From: JBOFCO01 sp051646105
Lineage (GTDB): Bacteria; Pseudomonadota; Alphaproteobacteria; Rhodobacterales; Rhodobacteraceae
Assembly: GCA_051646105.1 (NCBI GenBank)
Contig: JBOFCO010000039.1
Coordinates: 1-28,585, forward strand
Direction of reading: 5' to 3'
Length of the DNA stretch: 28,585 nt
The notes beneath the pieces were generated by a model. The model had not been told where the DNA came from, ran no database searches, and worked only from the letters and a program-made list of their open reading frames with translations. Positions 1 to 8,311 of the stretch are shown piece by piece. Both the position numbers and the translations under genes were made by a program. The stretch's first letter is position 1. Every line of letters starts with the position of its first letter.

Positions 1-411
1 CCGGGCAGCAAGGGCCGTCAGGTCAAGCGGCGCCACTTCACCCCCTGCATGATCGTGCCCGCCCGCCAGAACGATGACCGGATCGCCGCGCAGCGCTTCC
101 GGCAGGCCGCCACGGCCCAGATCGGCCTCCTCAAACCCGATGAACACCAGCGCGATCCGACCGCCCTGACCCTCGACCAGCGCATTGGTTGCCAGTGTTG
201 TAGACAGCGACGCCAGTGCGATCTTGCCCGGATCGATGCCGCCCTGGGCAAGCACCGCATCAATCGCGGCGCCGATGCCATGCGACAGGTCAGGACGGGT
301 GGTGGGCGATTTTGCGCTGCACAGAACCAGATTCCGGGATTCATCCAGCAACACGGCATCCGTATAGGTGCCGCCAGTATCGACGCCCAGCATTACCGTC
401 ATGATCGCCAT
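1..411 (-). CDS. Hydantoinase/oxoprolinase family protein, N-terminal part (cut by window edge)
   Basis: Reading leftwards from an ATG at 411 (or the in-frame ATG at 402) the frame stays open to base 1, giving about 137 residues of a longer protein. The N-terminus has the nucleotide-binding signature GVDTGGTYTDAVLLD, and further on STTLATNALVEGQGGR, both typical of the HyuA/oxoprolinase N-terminal domain (actin-like ATPase fold). Family members hydrolyse cyclic amides such as hydantoins or 5-oxoproline with ATP, or act in acetone carboxylation; the substrate cannot be told from this fragment. A G-rich stretch precedes both starts, so the start is uncertain by three codons. It is transcribed divergently from motB, with about 118 bases between the two genes. 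Confidence 0.8.
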   Translation of the reverse strand, partial: MAIMTVMLGVDTGGTYTDAVLLDESRNLVLCSAKSPTTRPDLSHGIGAAIDAVLAQGGIDPGKIALASLSTTLATNALVEGQGGRIALVFIGFEEADLGRGGLPEALRGDPVIVLAGGHDHAGGEVAPLDLTALAAR

Positions 412-529
412 CCCCGCCCTGAACCGGTCCCCTGTTCGAGAAACCGGATATTTCCCCGCATTTTAGCAGTTATCGCTGTCTTTACCCAAACAGCATAGGT
501 CTGTCGCCGGGTGAATGACGGGGTTTGGG

Positions 530-1384
530 ATGGCTGCGCAAAACACTGCCGCGCCAACGATCATCAAGCGCAAGAAGGTGATTGCGGGCGGCGGCCATCA
601 TGGCGGTGCCTGGAAAGTGGCCTATGCCGATTTCGTGACGGCGATGATGGCATTTTTCATGCTGATGTGGCTGCTGAACGCAACCACGGAAAAGCAGCGC
701 AAAGGCATTGCGGATTATTTCAACCCGACCATTCCGGTAAACCGGATTTCCGGTGGCGGCGACGGTGCCTTTGGCGGCGACAGCGTCTTTTCACAGGACA
801 CCATCGCCCAGTCCGGCACCGGCGGCACCGCCGACATGGCCGCGCGGGACCGGCAGCTGGCGGGGGAAACCGGCAGCGAGCGGATCGATGAGCCCGAAGG
901 GGAGGGTGCTGGCGAAGAAGAACTGCGGAAAGCAGAGCAGCGCCTGCTGGGCCGCGGCGGCGAAAGCATGGCGATGCAGAATGCGTTGCGCCATGTCGTG
1001 ACCCGCGTCACAGACGAGGGTCTGGTGGTCGAGGTGTTCGACATCGAAGACGCCCCGCTTTTCACGGGAAATACCGCGCATCCGGAACCGGTCCTGCACG
1101 ATCTGGCGCGAATGATTTCCGAGGTTTTCGCACTGGCGCAGAACGATGTTGCGATCAACGGCCACAGCCGCAACCTGCCCATCGTTCTGATCGAAAATCC
1201 TGTCTGGGATATTTCCTCGCGCCGGGCCGATGCAATGCGCGAGCTGATGCAGACTGCCGGAACCAACACCGAACGTATGCAGCGTGTCAGCGGATATGCC
1301 GACCGCAAGCCCTGGGCAGCCGATCCGATGGCGGTCAGGAACAACCGGCTGGAAATCATCCTGTTGCGTCCGGGCAAATCCTGA
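530..1384 (+). CDS. motB: Flagellar motor stator protein MotB
   Basis: Inner-membrane stator subunit that couples proton flow to flagellar rotation and anchors the stator to peptidoglycan. After a basic N-terminus there is one membrane segment, YADFVTAMMAFFMLMWLLN (about residues 32-50), whose Asp (about D34) is the proton-binding residue of the family. The C-terminal half is an OmpA-like peptidoglycan-binding domain (INGHSR, SSRRADAMRELM, RVSGYADRKP, NNRLEIILLR). The start at 530 gives the usual MotB N-terminus, 284 residues, behind a GGGG/GGG stretch; an in-frame ATG at 515 would add five residues. motA is not adjacent in this window. It is followed by the hook and hook-associated genes, as commonly seen in Rhodobacterales. 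Confidence 0.93.
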   Translation: MAAQNTAAPTIIKRKKVIAGGGHHGGAWKVAYADFVTAMMAFFMLMWLLNATTEKQRKGIADYFNPTIPVNRISGGGDGAFGGDSVFSQDTIAQSGTGGTADMAARDRQLAGETGSERIDEPEGEGAGEEELRKAEQRLLGRGGESMAMQNALRHVVTRVTDEGLVVEVFDIEDAPLFTGNTAHPEPVLHDLARMISEVFALAQNDVAINGHSRNLPIVLIENPVWDISSRRADAMRELMQTAGTNTERMQRVSGYADRKPWAADPMAVRNNRLEIILLRPGKS

Positions 1385-1455
1385 TCGGTGACGAAAGTAC
1401 CGCGCATTTTCGACATTAGCCGAATGTTAATTGCCCGCGCGCAATAGTGCCGTTC

Positions 1456-1479
1456 GACCGGGGGGCTTCGCAGCCGGTC
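1456..1479 (+). repeat. Imperfect hairpin in the flgE 5' leader
   Basis: GACCGG (1456-1461) and CCGGTC (1474-1479) form an inverted repeat, and the interior contains GGCT-TCGC-AGCC, so the leader can fold into a stable hairpin ending 20 bases before the flgE start. No T-run follows, so a terminator role for motB is unlikely. A function in flgE translation control is only a guess. Confidence 0.3.
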
Positions 1480-1499
1480 TTGCAGCAGAAAGGCGCAAC

Positions 1500-2801
1500 A
1501 TGACGATTTCTTCCTCGCTTAATGCCGGTGTGGCGGGCCTAAACGCAAATGCCGCACGGCTGGCGACGATTTCGGACAACATCGCCAACTCGGCCACCTA
1601 TGGCTACAAGCGCGCCGATACCGATTTTCACTCCATGGTCATCAATGGCGGTGTGGGCAACTATTCTGCGGGCGGGGTGCGGGTTTCCTCTGCGCGGCTG
1701 ATCGATGAACGCGGCCCGCTGATCAGCACCACCAACCCGACCGATCTGGCGGTCAACGGGCGCGGCATGCTGCCCGTGACGCCGGTTACGGCGCTGTCAT
1801 CGCTGACCGGGGAACTGCCGTTGATGCTGATGACGACCGGGTCTTTCAAACCCGATGCCGACGGCATCCTTCGCACCACCAACGGCATGGCGCTGATGGG
1901 CTGGCCGGCAGAGGCGGACGGAACCGTTCCCACCTTCCCGCGCGACAGCATCGCCGGACTGGAACCGGTGCGGATCAACGTGAACCAGTTTTCCGGCGAT
2001 CCGACGACGAAAATGCAACTGGGCATCAACCTGCCCGCGACGGAAACCAACGCCGGGTCGGTGGGCGATCCGCGCAGCCTGTCGGTGGAATACTTCGGCA
2101 ATCTTGGCACGTCGGAAAGCCTGAATGTCACGTTTGATCCGCATGTGCCCGCCAGCGGTGCCTCGAACCGCTGGACGATGACGATCAGCGATTCCGCATC
2201 GGGTGGGGCCATCGTCGGCGAATATGAACTGGTTTTCGACGATACGCGGGGCGCGGGCGGCACGCTGGCCTCTGTCACCACGGTTTCGGGCGGGGCCTAT
2301 GACGCCGCAACCGGCACGCTGACGATGAACGTCGCGGGCGGCCCGATCGAGCTTGGCATCGGCAAGGTCGGCGATCCCAAGGGGCTGACCCAGCTTTCCG
2401 ACAGTTTCGCCCCGGTGTCGCTGGCCAAGAACGGCTCCCCCGTCGGCAATCTTTCCTATGTCGAGGTCGATGCAAACGGCATGTTGCACGCCGTCTATGA
2501 CGTGGGCTTCACCCGTACGCTTTACCAGATCCCGCTTGTCGATGTGCCGAACCCGAACGGGCTGACCGCGCTGGGCGATCAGGCCTATCAGATATCGGAC
2601 ACTTCGGGCGGCTTCTTCCTGTGGAATTCGGGCGACGGACCCACAGGCGAAATTACCGGCTATGCGCGCGAGGAATCCTCGACCGACGTGGCAGCCGAAC
2701 TGACGCATCTGATCCAGACACAGCGTGCCTATTCCTCCAACGCCAAGGTTATCCAGACGGTGGATGAGATGTTGCAGGAAACGACAAACATCAAACGCTG
2801 A
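1500..2801 (+). CDS. flgE: Flagellar hook protein FlgE
   Basis: Structural subunit of the flagellar hook, exported by the flagellar type III system. The N-terminus (SSSLNAGVAGLNANAARLA, ISDNIANSATYGYKR) is the flagellar rod/hook N-terminal signature; the C-terminus (LTHLIQTQRAYSSNAKVIQT, VDEMLQETTNIKR) is the matching coiled-coil region. Between them is a FlgE-type beta-rich domain. The start at 1500 has an AAAGG Shine-Dalgarno about 7 bases upstream and gives 433 residues, in the normal range. A longer in-frame extension back to 1431 lacks a good ribosome site and would precede the conserved N-terminus, so it was not used. flgK follows 21 bases downstream with its own GGGAAGG site. Confidence 0.93.
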   Translation: MTISSSLNAGVAGLNANAARLATISDNIANSATYGYKRADTDFHSMVINGGVGNYSAGGVRVSSARLIDERGPLISTTNPTDLAVNGRGMLPVTPVTALSSLTGELPLMLMTTGSFKPDADGILRTTNGMALMGWPAEADGTVPTFPRDSIAGLEPVRINVNQFSGDPTTKMQLGINLPATETNAGSVGDPRSLSVEYFGNLGTSESLNVTFDPHVPASGASNRWTMTISDSASGGAIVGEYELVFDDTRGAGGTLASVTTVSGGAYDAATGTLTMNVAGGPIELGIGKVGDPKGLTQLSDSFAPVSLAKNGSPVGNLSYVEVDANGMLHAVYDVGFTRTLYQIPLVDVPNPNGLTALGDQAYQISDTSGGFFLWNSGDGPTGEITGYAREESSTDVAAELTHLIQTQRAYSSNAKVIQTVDEMLQETTNIKR

Positions 2802-2822
2802 TAATCGGGAAGGCTCCTGCCG

Positions 2823-4277
2823 ATGTCTGTAACCGCCGCCCTGTCGAACGCCCTTTCGGGCCTGACCGCCGCGTCGCGGGGGGCAGAGGTCGTTTCGGCC
2901 AACGTCGCCAACGCCCGCACCGAAGGGTATGCACGACGGGAACTGAATCTGTCGGCGCGCAGTCTTGGCGGTAACGGCTCTGGCGTGCAGATCGACGGCA
3001 TCACCCGCGCGGTCGACCAGTCCTTGCTGAACGACCGGCGCATTGCCGTATCGGCGCGCGACGCCACAGCGATCCGCGCCGACTTCTTTGCTGCCATGGA
3101 AAACGCCATCGGCCTGCCGGGCGAAACCGGCGCGCTGACCACCCGTGTCGACACTTTGGAAACCGCGCTGGTGGAGGCCGCGAGCCGCCCTGACAGCACC
3201 GCGCGTCTGGAAAACGTGCTGACGGCGGCGCAGCGGCTGACCGATCAGGTGAACGGCATTTCCGCCACCATCCAGCAGGCCAGGACAGAAGCCGATCGCG
3301 AAATCGGCGTGCAGGTGACGCAACTTAACACCACGCTGGGCCGCGTGGCGGAACTGAACTATGAAATAAGGGTGCAAACCGGCGCAAGCCGGGATGCGAC
3401 CGGGTTGATGGACCAGCGTCAGCAGTTGATCGACCAGATTTCCGGCATCGTCCCGGTGCGTGAGGTGGCGCGGGAACATGGCCAGATCGCCTTGTTCACC
3501 ACAGGTGGCGCCGTCTTGCTGGAGGGTCGCCCCGCCGAAGTCGGCTTTTCGGCTGCTCATGTGGTGACGGCGGATATGACGGTGGCATCCGGCGGGCTGT
3601 CAGGCATCACGGTTTCGGGAAATGCCGTATCCTCGCCCGCGCAGGGCGGCCCGCTGGGCGGCGGCAGTCTGGGCGCGCTGTTCGCGCTGCGCGACGATCT
3701 TGCGGTGACCGCGCAGGGCAACCTTGATGCCTTTGCCCGCGACCTGACCGAACGGTTGCAATCCCCCGACCTGACCGCCGGTGGCACGATTGCCGGGCTT
3801 TTCACCGATCAGGGTGCGCGGTTCGACCCTGCTGAAGAAACCGCACTTTCGGCACGGCTTGCGATCAACGCCGCAGTCGACCCGGCGAAGGGCGGTGCCT
3901 TGTGGAAGCTGCGTGCCGGGCTTGACGCCACAGCGCCCGGGGATGCGGGCGATGCAACCGTGATCTCGGCGCTGGCCCTGGCTCTTTCGCGGCAGCAGGC
4001 ACCCGCGTCTGGCAGTCTGACCGGCGACAGGCGCAGCGCTTCCGCTCTGGCAGCCGATCTGCTTTCGCATGTCGGCACAGCCCGGCAGGGCGCCGAGGAT
4101 GACGAGGCCTTTGCCGCTGCCCGGTTCGAAACCCTGCGCGATCTGGAAGCGCAGTCGGGTGTAGATACCGATGCCGAACTGCAGACCATGCTGGCGATAG
4201 AGCAGGCCTTTGCCGCCAATGCCCGCGTCATTTCCACCGTCGATGACATGATCCAGACCCTGATCGGAATCACCTGA
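2823..4277 (+). CDS. flgK: Flagellar hook-associated protein 1 FlgK
   Basis: Hook-filament junction protein HAP1. The N-terminus (ALSNALSGLTAASRGAEVVS, ANVANARTEGYARR) has the ANVAN-TxGY pattern shared by rod, hook and HAP proteins; the C-terminus (TMLAIEQAFAANARVISTVD, DMIQTLIGIT) is the partner helix. A coiled region (about residues 130-190) includes LMDQRQQLIDQISGIV, a FlgK hallmark. The product is 484 residues, at the short end of the family but usual for Rhodobacterales. The Shine-Dalgarno GGGAAGG lies before the start. The stop overlaps the flgL start (TGATG), so translation of the two HAPs is probably coupled. Confidence 0.92.
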   Translation: MSVTAALSNALSGLTAASRGAEVVSANVANARTEGYARRELNLSARSLGGNGSGVQIDGITRAVDQSLLNDRRIAVSARDATAIRADFFAAMENAIGLPGETGALTTRVDTLETALVEAASRPDSTARLENVLTAAQRLTDQVNGISATIQQARTEADREIGVQVTQLNTTLGRVAELNYEIRVQTGASRDATGLMDQRQQLIDQISGIVPVREVAREHGQIALFTTGGAVLLEGRPAEVGFSAAHVVTADMTVASGGLSGITVSGNAVSSPAQGGPLGGGSLGALFALRDDLAVTAQGNLDAFARDLTERLQSPDLTAGGTIAGLFTDQGARFDPAEETALSARLAINAAVDPAKGGALWKLRAGLDATAPGDAGDATVISALALALSRQQAPASGSLTGDRRSASALAADLLSHVGTARQGAEDDEAFAAARFETLRDLEAQSGVDTDAELQTMLAIEQAFAANARVISTVDDMIQTLIGIT

Positions 4278-5287
4278 TGAACCTGCTTTCCACGGGTGAT
4301 CTGGCCCGCAGCTTCCAGATGCGCCGTTTCGTTGCCGACACCAAGGCGGACATCGACCGTCAATCGGCGGAGGTCGCCACCGGGCTGACCGCCGATCCCG
4401 GAAAAAGGCTGGCGGGCGACTACACACCTCTGGCGGGGATCGACCGTTCGCTTGCCATGCTTGACAGCTACAAGGTCGCGACGGATGAGGCGGCGACATT
4501 TACCACGGCGCTGCAGGCGGTTCTGGAACGTGTGCAGACCCTTGGCGAGGATACCGGAAATGCGTTGATGACGGCTGCCAGCAGCGGGCAGGACTCGCGG
4601 CTTGCGGCCCTTTCCGCACAGTCGCGGCAGGCTTTCGACACGGCGGTTTCAGCGCTGAACACCCGCGTCGCCGGTCGTGCCCTGCTGGCGGGCACGGCAA
4701 CCGACGGGGCGGCAACAATTTCCGCCGGGACGATGCTTGACGAATTGCGCGGCCTGACAACAGGGATGACCGCCGCCGCCGATATCGCCACCGCCGTGCA
4801 GGACTGGTTCGCCGGCACGACCACCGGCTTCGGTGCGGTCGCCTATCTGGGGTCCGGCGTTGGCCCGGTGGCATTTTCCATCGGTGACGGGGTCACCGTG
4901 GCTACAGACCTTACAGCCGCAGCGCCTGAATTGCGCGACATGCTGCGCGGGCTGGCGCTGGGCGCGCTGCTGTCCGACAGCAGCCTTTCCCTGCCTGCCG
5001 ACCAGGCCGCCGGACTCGCCCGCGCGGCGGGCGAAGGGCTGTTAACCGCCAACGGGGCCTTTGCCGATCTTCGCGCCCGCGTCGGCACGGTCGAAGGCCG
5101 GATAGAGGAGGTCGCCGTGCAGAACAGTGCCGAAAACGACATGCTGCAGACCGCCCGTCTGTCGATCCTTGCCGTCGACCCCTATGAGGCTGCGACGGCG
5201 CTGAAAGACAGCGAAACCCGTTTGCAGACCCTTTATGCGCTGACGGCCCGCCTTTCCGGCCTGTCCCTGACGGAGTATTTGCGTTGA
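4277..5287 (+). CDS. flgL: Flagellar hook-associated protein 3 FlgL
   Basis: HAP3, the second hook-filament junction protein, related to flagellin at both ends. The N-terminal helix region (LLSTGDLARSFQMRRFVADT, KADIDRQSAEVATGL) and the C-terminal LSILAVDPYEAATALKDSET match the flagellin/FlgL coiled-coil domains. A variable middle carries the repeated Ala/Thr-rich strands usual in FlgL. It is 336 residues. The ATG at 4277 shares one base with the flgK stop. The last codons overlap the TTG start of flgI by four bases, placing flgK-flgL-flgI in one translationally coupled unit. Confidence 0.88.
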   Translation: MNLLSTGDLARSFQMRRFVADTKADIDRQSAEVATGLTADPGKRLAGDYTPLAGIDRSLAMLDSYKVATDEAATFTTALQAVLERVQTLGEDTGNALMTAASSGQDSRLAALSAQSRQAFDTAVSALNTRVAGRALLAGTATDGAATISAGTMLDELRGLTTGMTAAADIATAVQDWFAGTTTGFGAVAYLGSGVGPVAFSIGDGVTVATDLTAAAPELRDMLRGLALGALLSDSSLSLPADQAAGLARAAGEGLLTANGAFADLRARVGTVEGRIEEVAVQNSAENDMLQTARLSILAVDPYEAATALKDSETRLQTLYALTARLSGLSLTEYLR

Positions 5288-6393
5288 TTTTGCGACCGCT
5301 GCTTCTGGCAATCTGCTTGCTCTCGCTCTGGGCTGTTCCGCTGCGGGCCAATCCCGTCCGCATCAAGGATATCGTCGAATTCGACGGGGTGCGCGGCAAT
5401 GACCTTGTGGGCTACGGCCTTGTCGTCGGGCTGAACGGCACCGGCGACGGTATCCGCAATTCGCCTTTCACCGAAGAAATCATGGCGAACATCCTGGAGC
5501 GGCTTGGGGTCAATGTCAGTGGCGAACAGTTCCGGCCCAAGAATGTGGCCGCAGTGCTGGTGACGGCGACACTGCCACCCTTTGCGCGCGCCGGCGGACA
5601 GATTGATGTAACGGTTTCGGCCATTGGTGATGCGAAAAGCCTGCTGGGCGGCACGCTGGTGCTGACCCCGCTGACAGCCGCTGACGGGCAGATTTATGCC
5701 GTGGCGCAGGGGTCAGTCATCGCAGGCGGTGCCTCGGCAGAGGGAGAGGCCGCCAGCATCGTGCAGGGCGTGCCCACTGCCGGGTCGGTGCCCGGCGGTG
5801 CGCGGGTAGAGCGTGAGATCAGCTTCGATTTTCAGGGGCTGCGCACCATCCGGCTTGCGCTGCGAACCCCCGATTTCACCACGGCGGGCCGGATCGAAAG
5901 CGCGATCAATGCCGAATTCGGCCACAGCGTCGCGCAGATGCTGGATGCGGGCACCGTGGCGGTCGACATCGTGGGAACACGGATGGGGTCGCCGGCCCAT
6001 GCCCTGGGCCGGATCGAGAATATCGGGGTGGAACCCGAACTGCGCGCCCGTGTGGTGATCGACCAGCGTTCCGGCACCATCGTCCTGGGGGAAGATGTGC
6101 GCATCTCGAAAGTTGCCGTGTCGCAGGGCAACCTGACCCTTCGCGTGGCCGAAGCCCCGGAAGTGGTGCAGCCCAATCCCTTTGCCCAAGGAGAGACCGT
6201 CGTCGTGCCGAGGACGGAGGCCAGCCTGACCGAAAACCCCGGTGTCTCCATGGCTGTGGTGGAGGAAGGCACCAGCCTGTCGGAAGTGGTTGCGGGGCTG
6301 AACGCGCTTGGCGTAAGCCCGCGGGACATGATCGACATCCTGAAAAGCATCAGGGCGGCTGGTGCCCTTCACGCTGAATTCGTGGTGAACTGA
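5284..6393 (+). CDS. flgI: Flagellar P-ring protein FlgI
   Basis: Periplasmic P-ring subunit that surrounds the rod at the peptidoglycan layer. A Sec signal peptide (RPLLLAICLLSLWAVPLRA) is followed directly by the family signature NPVRIKDIVEFDGVRGNDLV and GYGLVVGLNGTGDG. Further conserved blocks are PKNVAAVLVTATLPPFAR, DVTVSAIGDAKSLLGGTLV and the C-terminal SLSEVVAGLNALGVSPRDMI with DILKSIRAAGALHAEF. The length is 369 residues, full for the family. The start is TTG, four bases inside flgL; no ATG fits the signal peptide. flgH (L-ring) and flgA are not seen nearby in this window. Confidence 0.93.
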   Translation: MILRPLLLAICLLSLWAVPLRANPVRIKDIVEFDGVRGNDLVGYGLVVGLNGTGDGIRNSPFTEEIMANILERLGVNVSGEQFRPKNVAAVLVTATLPPFARAGGQIDVTVSAIGDAKSLLGGTLVLTPLTAADGQIYAVAQGSVIAGGASAEGEAASIVQGVPTAGSVPGGARVEREISFDFQGLRTIRLALRTPDFTTAGRIESAINAEFGHSVAQMLDAGTVAVDIVGTRMGSPAHALGRIENIGVEPELRARVVIDQRSGTIVLGEDVRISKVAVSQGNLTLRVAEAPEVVQPNPFAQGETVVVPRTEASLTENPGVSMAVVEEGTSLSEVVAGLNALGVSPRDMIDILKSIRAAGALHAEFVVN

Positions 6394-6406
6394 CCGACGC
6401 TTGCGC

Positions 6407-6437
6407 TTGCGGCCAGTTCCGGCGATGCTCGCCGCAA
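6407..6437 (+). terminator. Hairpin after flgI, weak terminator candidate
   Basis: TTGCGGC (6407-6413) pairs with GCCGCAA (6431-6437), and an alternative shorter hairpin GGCGA-TGC-TCGCC sits at 6421-6433. Only a short AAAATT follows, not a T-run, so intrinsic termination is uncertain. It lies between the flagellar genes and the SPFH gene, where an operon end is expected. Confidence 0.35.
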
Positions 6438-6456
6438 AATTGCGCAGGGGTGCAGA

Positions 6457-7350
6457 ATGGATTTTGGAACGCTTTTGAACGAACTGGTCGGCGGAAATGC
6501 GGTGTTGCTGGCACTGGCCGCGTTTATCATCCTGTGTATTTTTCTGGGTGTCCGTATCGTGCCGCAAAGCGAAAAGCATGTGGTCGAACGCTTCGGGCGT
6601 CTGCGCGCGGTACTGGGGCCGGGGATCAATTTCGTCGTGCCCTTCCTTGACAGGGTGGCGCACAAGATTTCGGTTCTGGAACGCCAGTTGCCCAATGCCA
6701 CGCAGGATGCGATCACGTCGGACAACGTGCTGGTCAAGGTGGAAACATCGGTCTTTTACCGGATCACCGAACCCGAAAAGACGGTTTACCGCATCCGCGA
6801 TGTCGATGCGGCGATCGCCACCACCGTCGCCGGCATCGTGCGTTCGGAAATCGGCAAGCTGGAACTGGATCAGGTGCAGTCGAACCGTGCAGACCTGATT
6901 TCCAAGGTGCGCGAGCAGGTCGCGGTGATGGTCGACGACTGGGGAATCGAGGTAACGCGGGCCGAAATCCTGGATGTGAATCTGGATGAGGCGACCCGCG
7001 CCGCGATGTTGCAGCAGCTGAACGCCGAACGCGCCCGCCGCGCCCAGGTGACAGAGGCCGAGGGCAAGAAGCGCGCGGTGGAGCTGAACGCTGATGCCCA
7101 GCTTTATGCCGCCGAGCAGGAGGCCAAGGCCCGCCGTATCCTTGCCGATGCAGAGGCCTATTCGACCGGCGTTATGGCGCAGGCAATCAAGGACAACGGC
7201 ATCGAGGCCGCGCAGTATCAGGTGGCACTGAAGCAGGTGGAGGCGCTGACGGCCGTCGGACAAGGCACCGGCAAGCAGACGGTCATCGTGCCCGCGCAGG
7301 CGCTGGATGCTTTTGCCGACGCCTTCAAGATGCTGAAAGGGCGTGCATGA
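6457..7350 (+). CDS. qmcA: SPFH/Band 7 membrane protein (stomatin/QmcA type)
   Basis: Membrane-anchored SPFH-domain protein that forms large membrane assemblies and is linked to membrane quality control with NfeD partners. One N-terminal membrane segment (residues about 15-35, AVLLALAAFIILCIFLGVRI) is followed by the Band 7 domain: VPQSEKHVVERFGRLRAVLG, PGINFVVPFLDRV, and TSDNVLVKVETSVFYRI. The conserved LDEATRAAMLQQLNAERARR and an Ala/Glu-rich coiled coil come next. It is 297 residues. AGGGG six bases before the ATG supports the start. The stop overlaps nfeD by four bases, the pairing typical of this family. The E. coli name is given by similarity; other stomatin-like names would fit equally well. 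Confidence 0.88.
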   Translation: MDFGTLLNELVGGNAVLLALAAFIILCIFLGVRIVPQSEKHVVERFGRLRAVLGPGINFVVPFLDRVAHKISVLERQLPNATQDAITSDNVLVKVETSVFYRITEPEKTVYRIRDVDAAIATTVAGIVRSEIGKLELDQVQSNRADLISKVREQVAVMVDDWGIEVTRAEILDVNLDEATRAAMLQQLNAERARRAQVTEAEGKKRAVELNADAQLYAAEQEAKARRILADAEAYSTGVMAQAIKDNGIEAAQYQVALKQVEALTAVGQGTGKQTVIVPAQALDAFADAFKMLKGRA

Positions 7351-7619
7351 TGCTGTGGCAGCAGGGTTGGATCTGGGTGGTCGCGGCAGCGGTTCTTGGC
7401 GGTCTTGAAGTGGTGCTGCCGGGCTTTTTCCTGCTGGGTTTCGCAGGTGGCGCGCTGGTTGTGGGTCTGCTTCTGTGGCTTGGGGTTCTGGGCGGTTCGT
7501 TCCCGATGCTGTTGCTGGTGTTCGCAGTTGCCTCGCTGCTGGTCTGGCTGGTCGCGCGCAAGTTGGCGGGAACACGCGATGGTCAGGTCAAGCTGTGGGA
7601 TCGCGATATCAACGAATAA
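7347..7619 (+). CDS. Short NfeD-family membrane protein
   Basis: The 90-residue protein has about three membrane helices (QQGWIWVVAAAVLGGLEVVL; FFLLGFAGGALVVGLLLWLG; FPMLLLVFAVASLLVWLVAR). GLEVVLPGFFLLGFAGGA resembles the NfeD membrane-domain pattern of an E and PGF before a Gly-rich helix. NfeD proteins are encoded beside SPFH/stomatin genes and act together with them. Here the cytoplasmic tail after the last helix is only about 23 residues, too short for the OB-fold domain many NfeD proteins carry. It begins with tandem ATG codons overlapping the stop of the upstream gene, so translation is coupled. Confidence 0.75.
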   Translation: MMLWQQGWIWVVAAAVLGGLEVVLPGFFLLGFAGGALVVGLLLWLGVLGGSFPMLLLVFAVASLLVWLVARKLAGTRDGQVKLWDRDINE

Positions 7620-7628
7620 GGCTCTCCG

Positions 7629-7895
7629 ATGCCATTCCTGATCGTCGCAGCCTTGGTTGTCCTGTGGTTCGTCTGGGCGAACTGGGGCCGCGACAAGGCC
7701 GGGGCAGAGCTGGGCCGGACACTTGACCCGGCCTGGCGGCGGCTGGTGCGGCGCCGGAAATGCCGCTGGCAGGCAACCGGCGCGGGCGGCGGCGCGCTGA
7801 GCGAATTCCGCTGCGAAACCTGTGGCGTCACTGCTTACAGCGGGTCTGCAAAAGGCCCAAGGGAATGCAAGCGCGGCCTGGGTGGCGGGCTGTGA
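7629..7895 (+). CDS. Small membrane-anchored protein with a cysteine motif, function unknown
   Basis: The 88-residue protein has one N-terminal hydrophobic segment (FLIVAALVVLWFVWANW), a basic linker (RRLVRRRKCRWQ) and a C-terminal part with CETC and a later Cys (GPRECKRGL). The four Cys (one in RRRKC, two in CETC, one in PREC) could form a zinc ribbon or bind another metal, but this is inference. AAGG lies about 8 bases before the ATG. It starts nine bases after the nfeD stop and its TGA overlaps the GTG start of the Nudix gene (GTGA). I do not recognise a named family. Context suggests membrane maintenance or a role with the Nudix enzyme. Confidence 0.65.
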   Translation: MPFLIVAALVVLWFVWANWGRDKAGAELGRTLDPAWRRLVRRRKCRWQATGAGGGALSEFRCETCGVTAYSGSAKGPRECKRGLGGGL

Positions 7896-8311
7896 CCGCC
7901 ATCATCAACGGGGCAAAGCTGGCCCTGCTGCATGAAGACCGGGTTCTGACCTATCGTCGTGATGACTTTGCAACCATTCCCTTTCCCGATCACTGGGATC
8001 TGCCCGGCGGCGGGCGCGAGGGTGATGAAACTGCCCGTGACTGTGCGCTGCGCGAACTGGCAGAGGAATTCGGCATTCATCTACCGCCCGAACGATTGCT
8101 GTGGGAACGGGCGTATCCGTCGGTTCATGTTCCCGGACGGATCGGTGTATTCTTTGCCGGCCAAATCAATGCGAGTGAAATCGCCGCGATCCGTTTCGGC
8201 AGCGAGGGCCAGCACTGGCAAATGATGCCGGTGGTGGAATTTCTGACCCACACGCGCGCAGTGCCCTATCTTCAGGCGCGGTTGCGCGAATACCTAGCAG
8301 AAACCGATTAG
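7892..8311 (+). CDS. Nudix hydrolase
   Basis: The 139-residue protein has a perfect Nudix box: GGREGDE, seven residues, then RELAEEFGI (pattern G-x5-E-x7-RE-U-x-EE-x-G-U), preceded by DHWDLPGGG. The box binds Mg2+ and hydrolyses nucleoside diphosphate-linked substrates; the actual substrate is unknown. The start is GTG at 7892, overlapping the previous stop; extending the frame further upstream would run through the preceding gene. It converges on pyrF with a 4-base overlap of the two stop regions, so no terminator space separates them. Confidence 0.85.
   Translation: MTAIINGAKLALLHEDRVLTYRRDDFATIPFPDHWDLPGGGREGDETARDCALRELAEEFGIHLPPERLLWERAYPSVHVPGRIGVFFAGQINASEIAAIRFGSEGQHWQMMPVVEFLTHTRAVPYLQARLREYLAETD

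Noticed and set aside
1797..3560. Long open frame of 587 codons on the minus strand
   Set aside because: It lies antisense to flgE and flgK, which carry clear family signatures; its translation shows no recognisable domain. High GC content produces such mirrored open frames.
5713..7575. 620-codon minus-strand frame
   Set aside because: Antisense to flgI, the SPFH gene and nfeD; no domain, no ribosome site, low-complexity translation.
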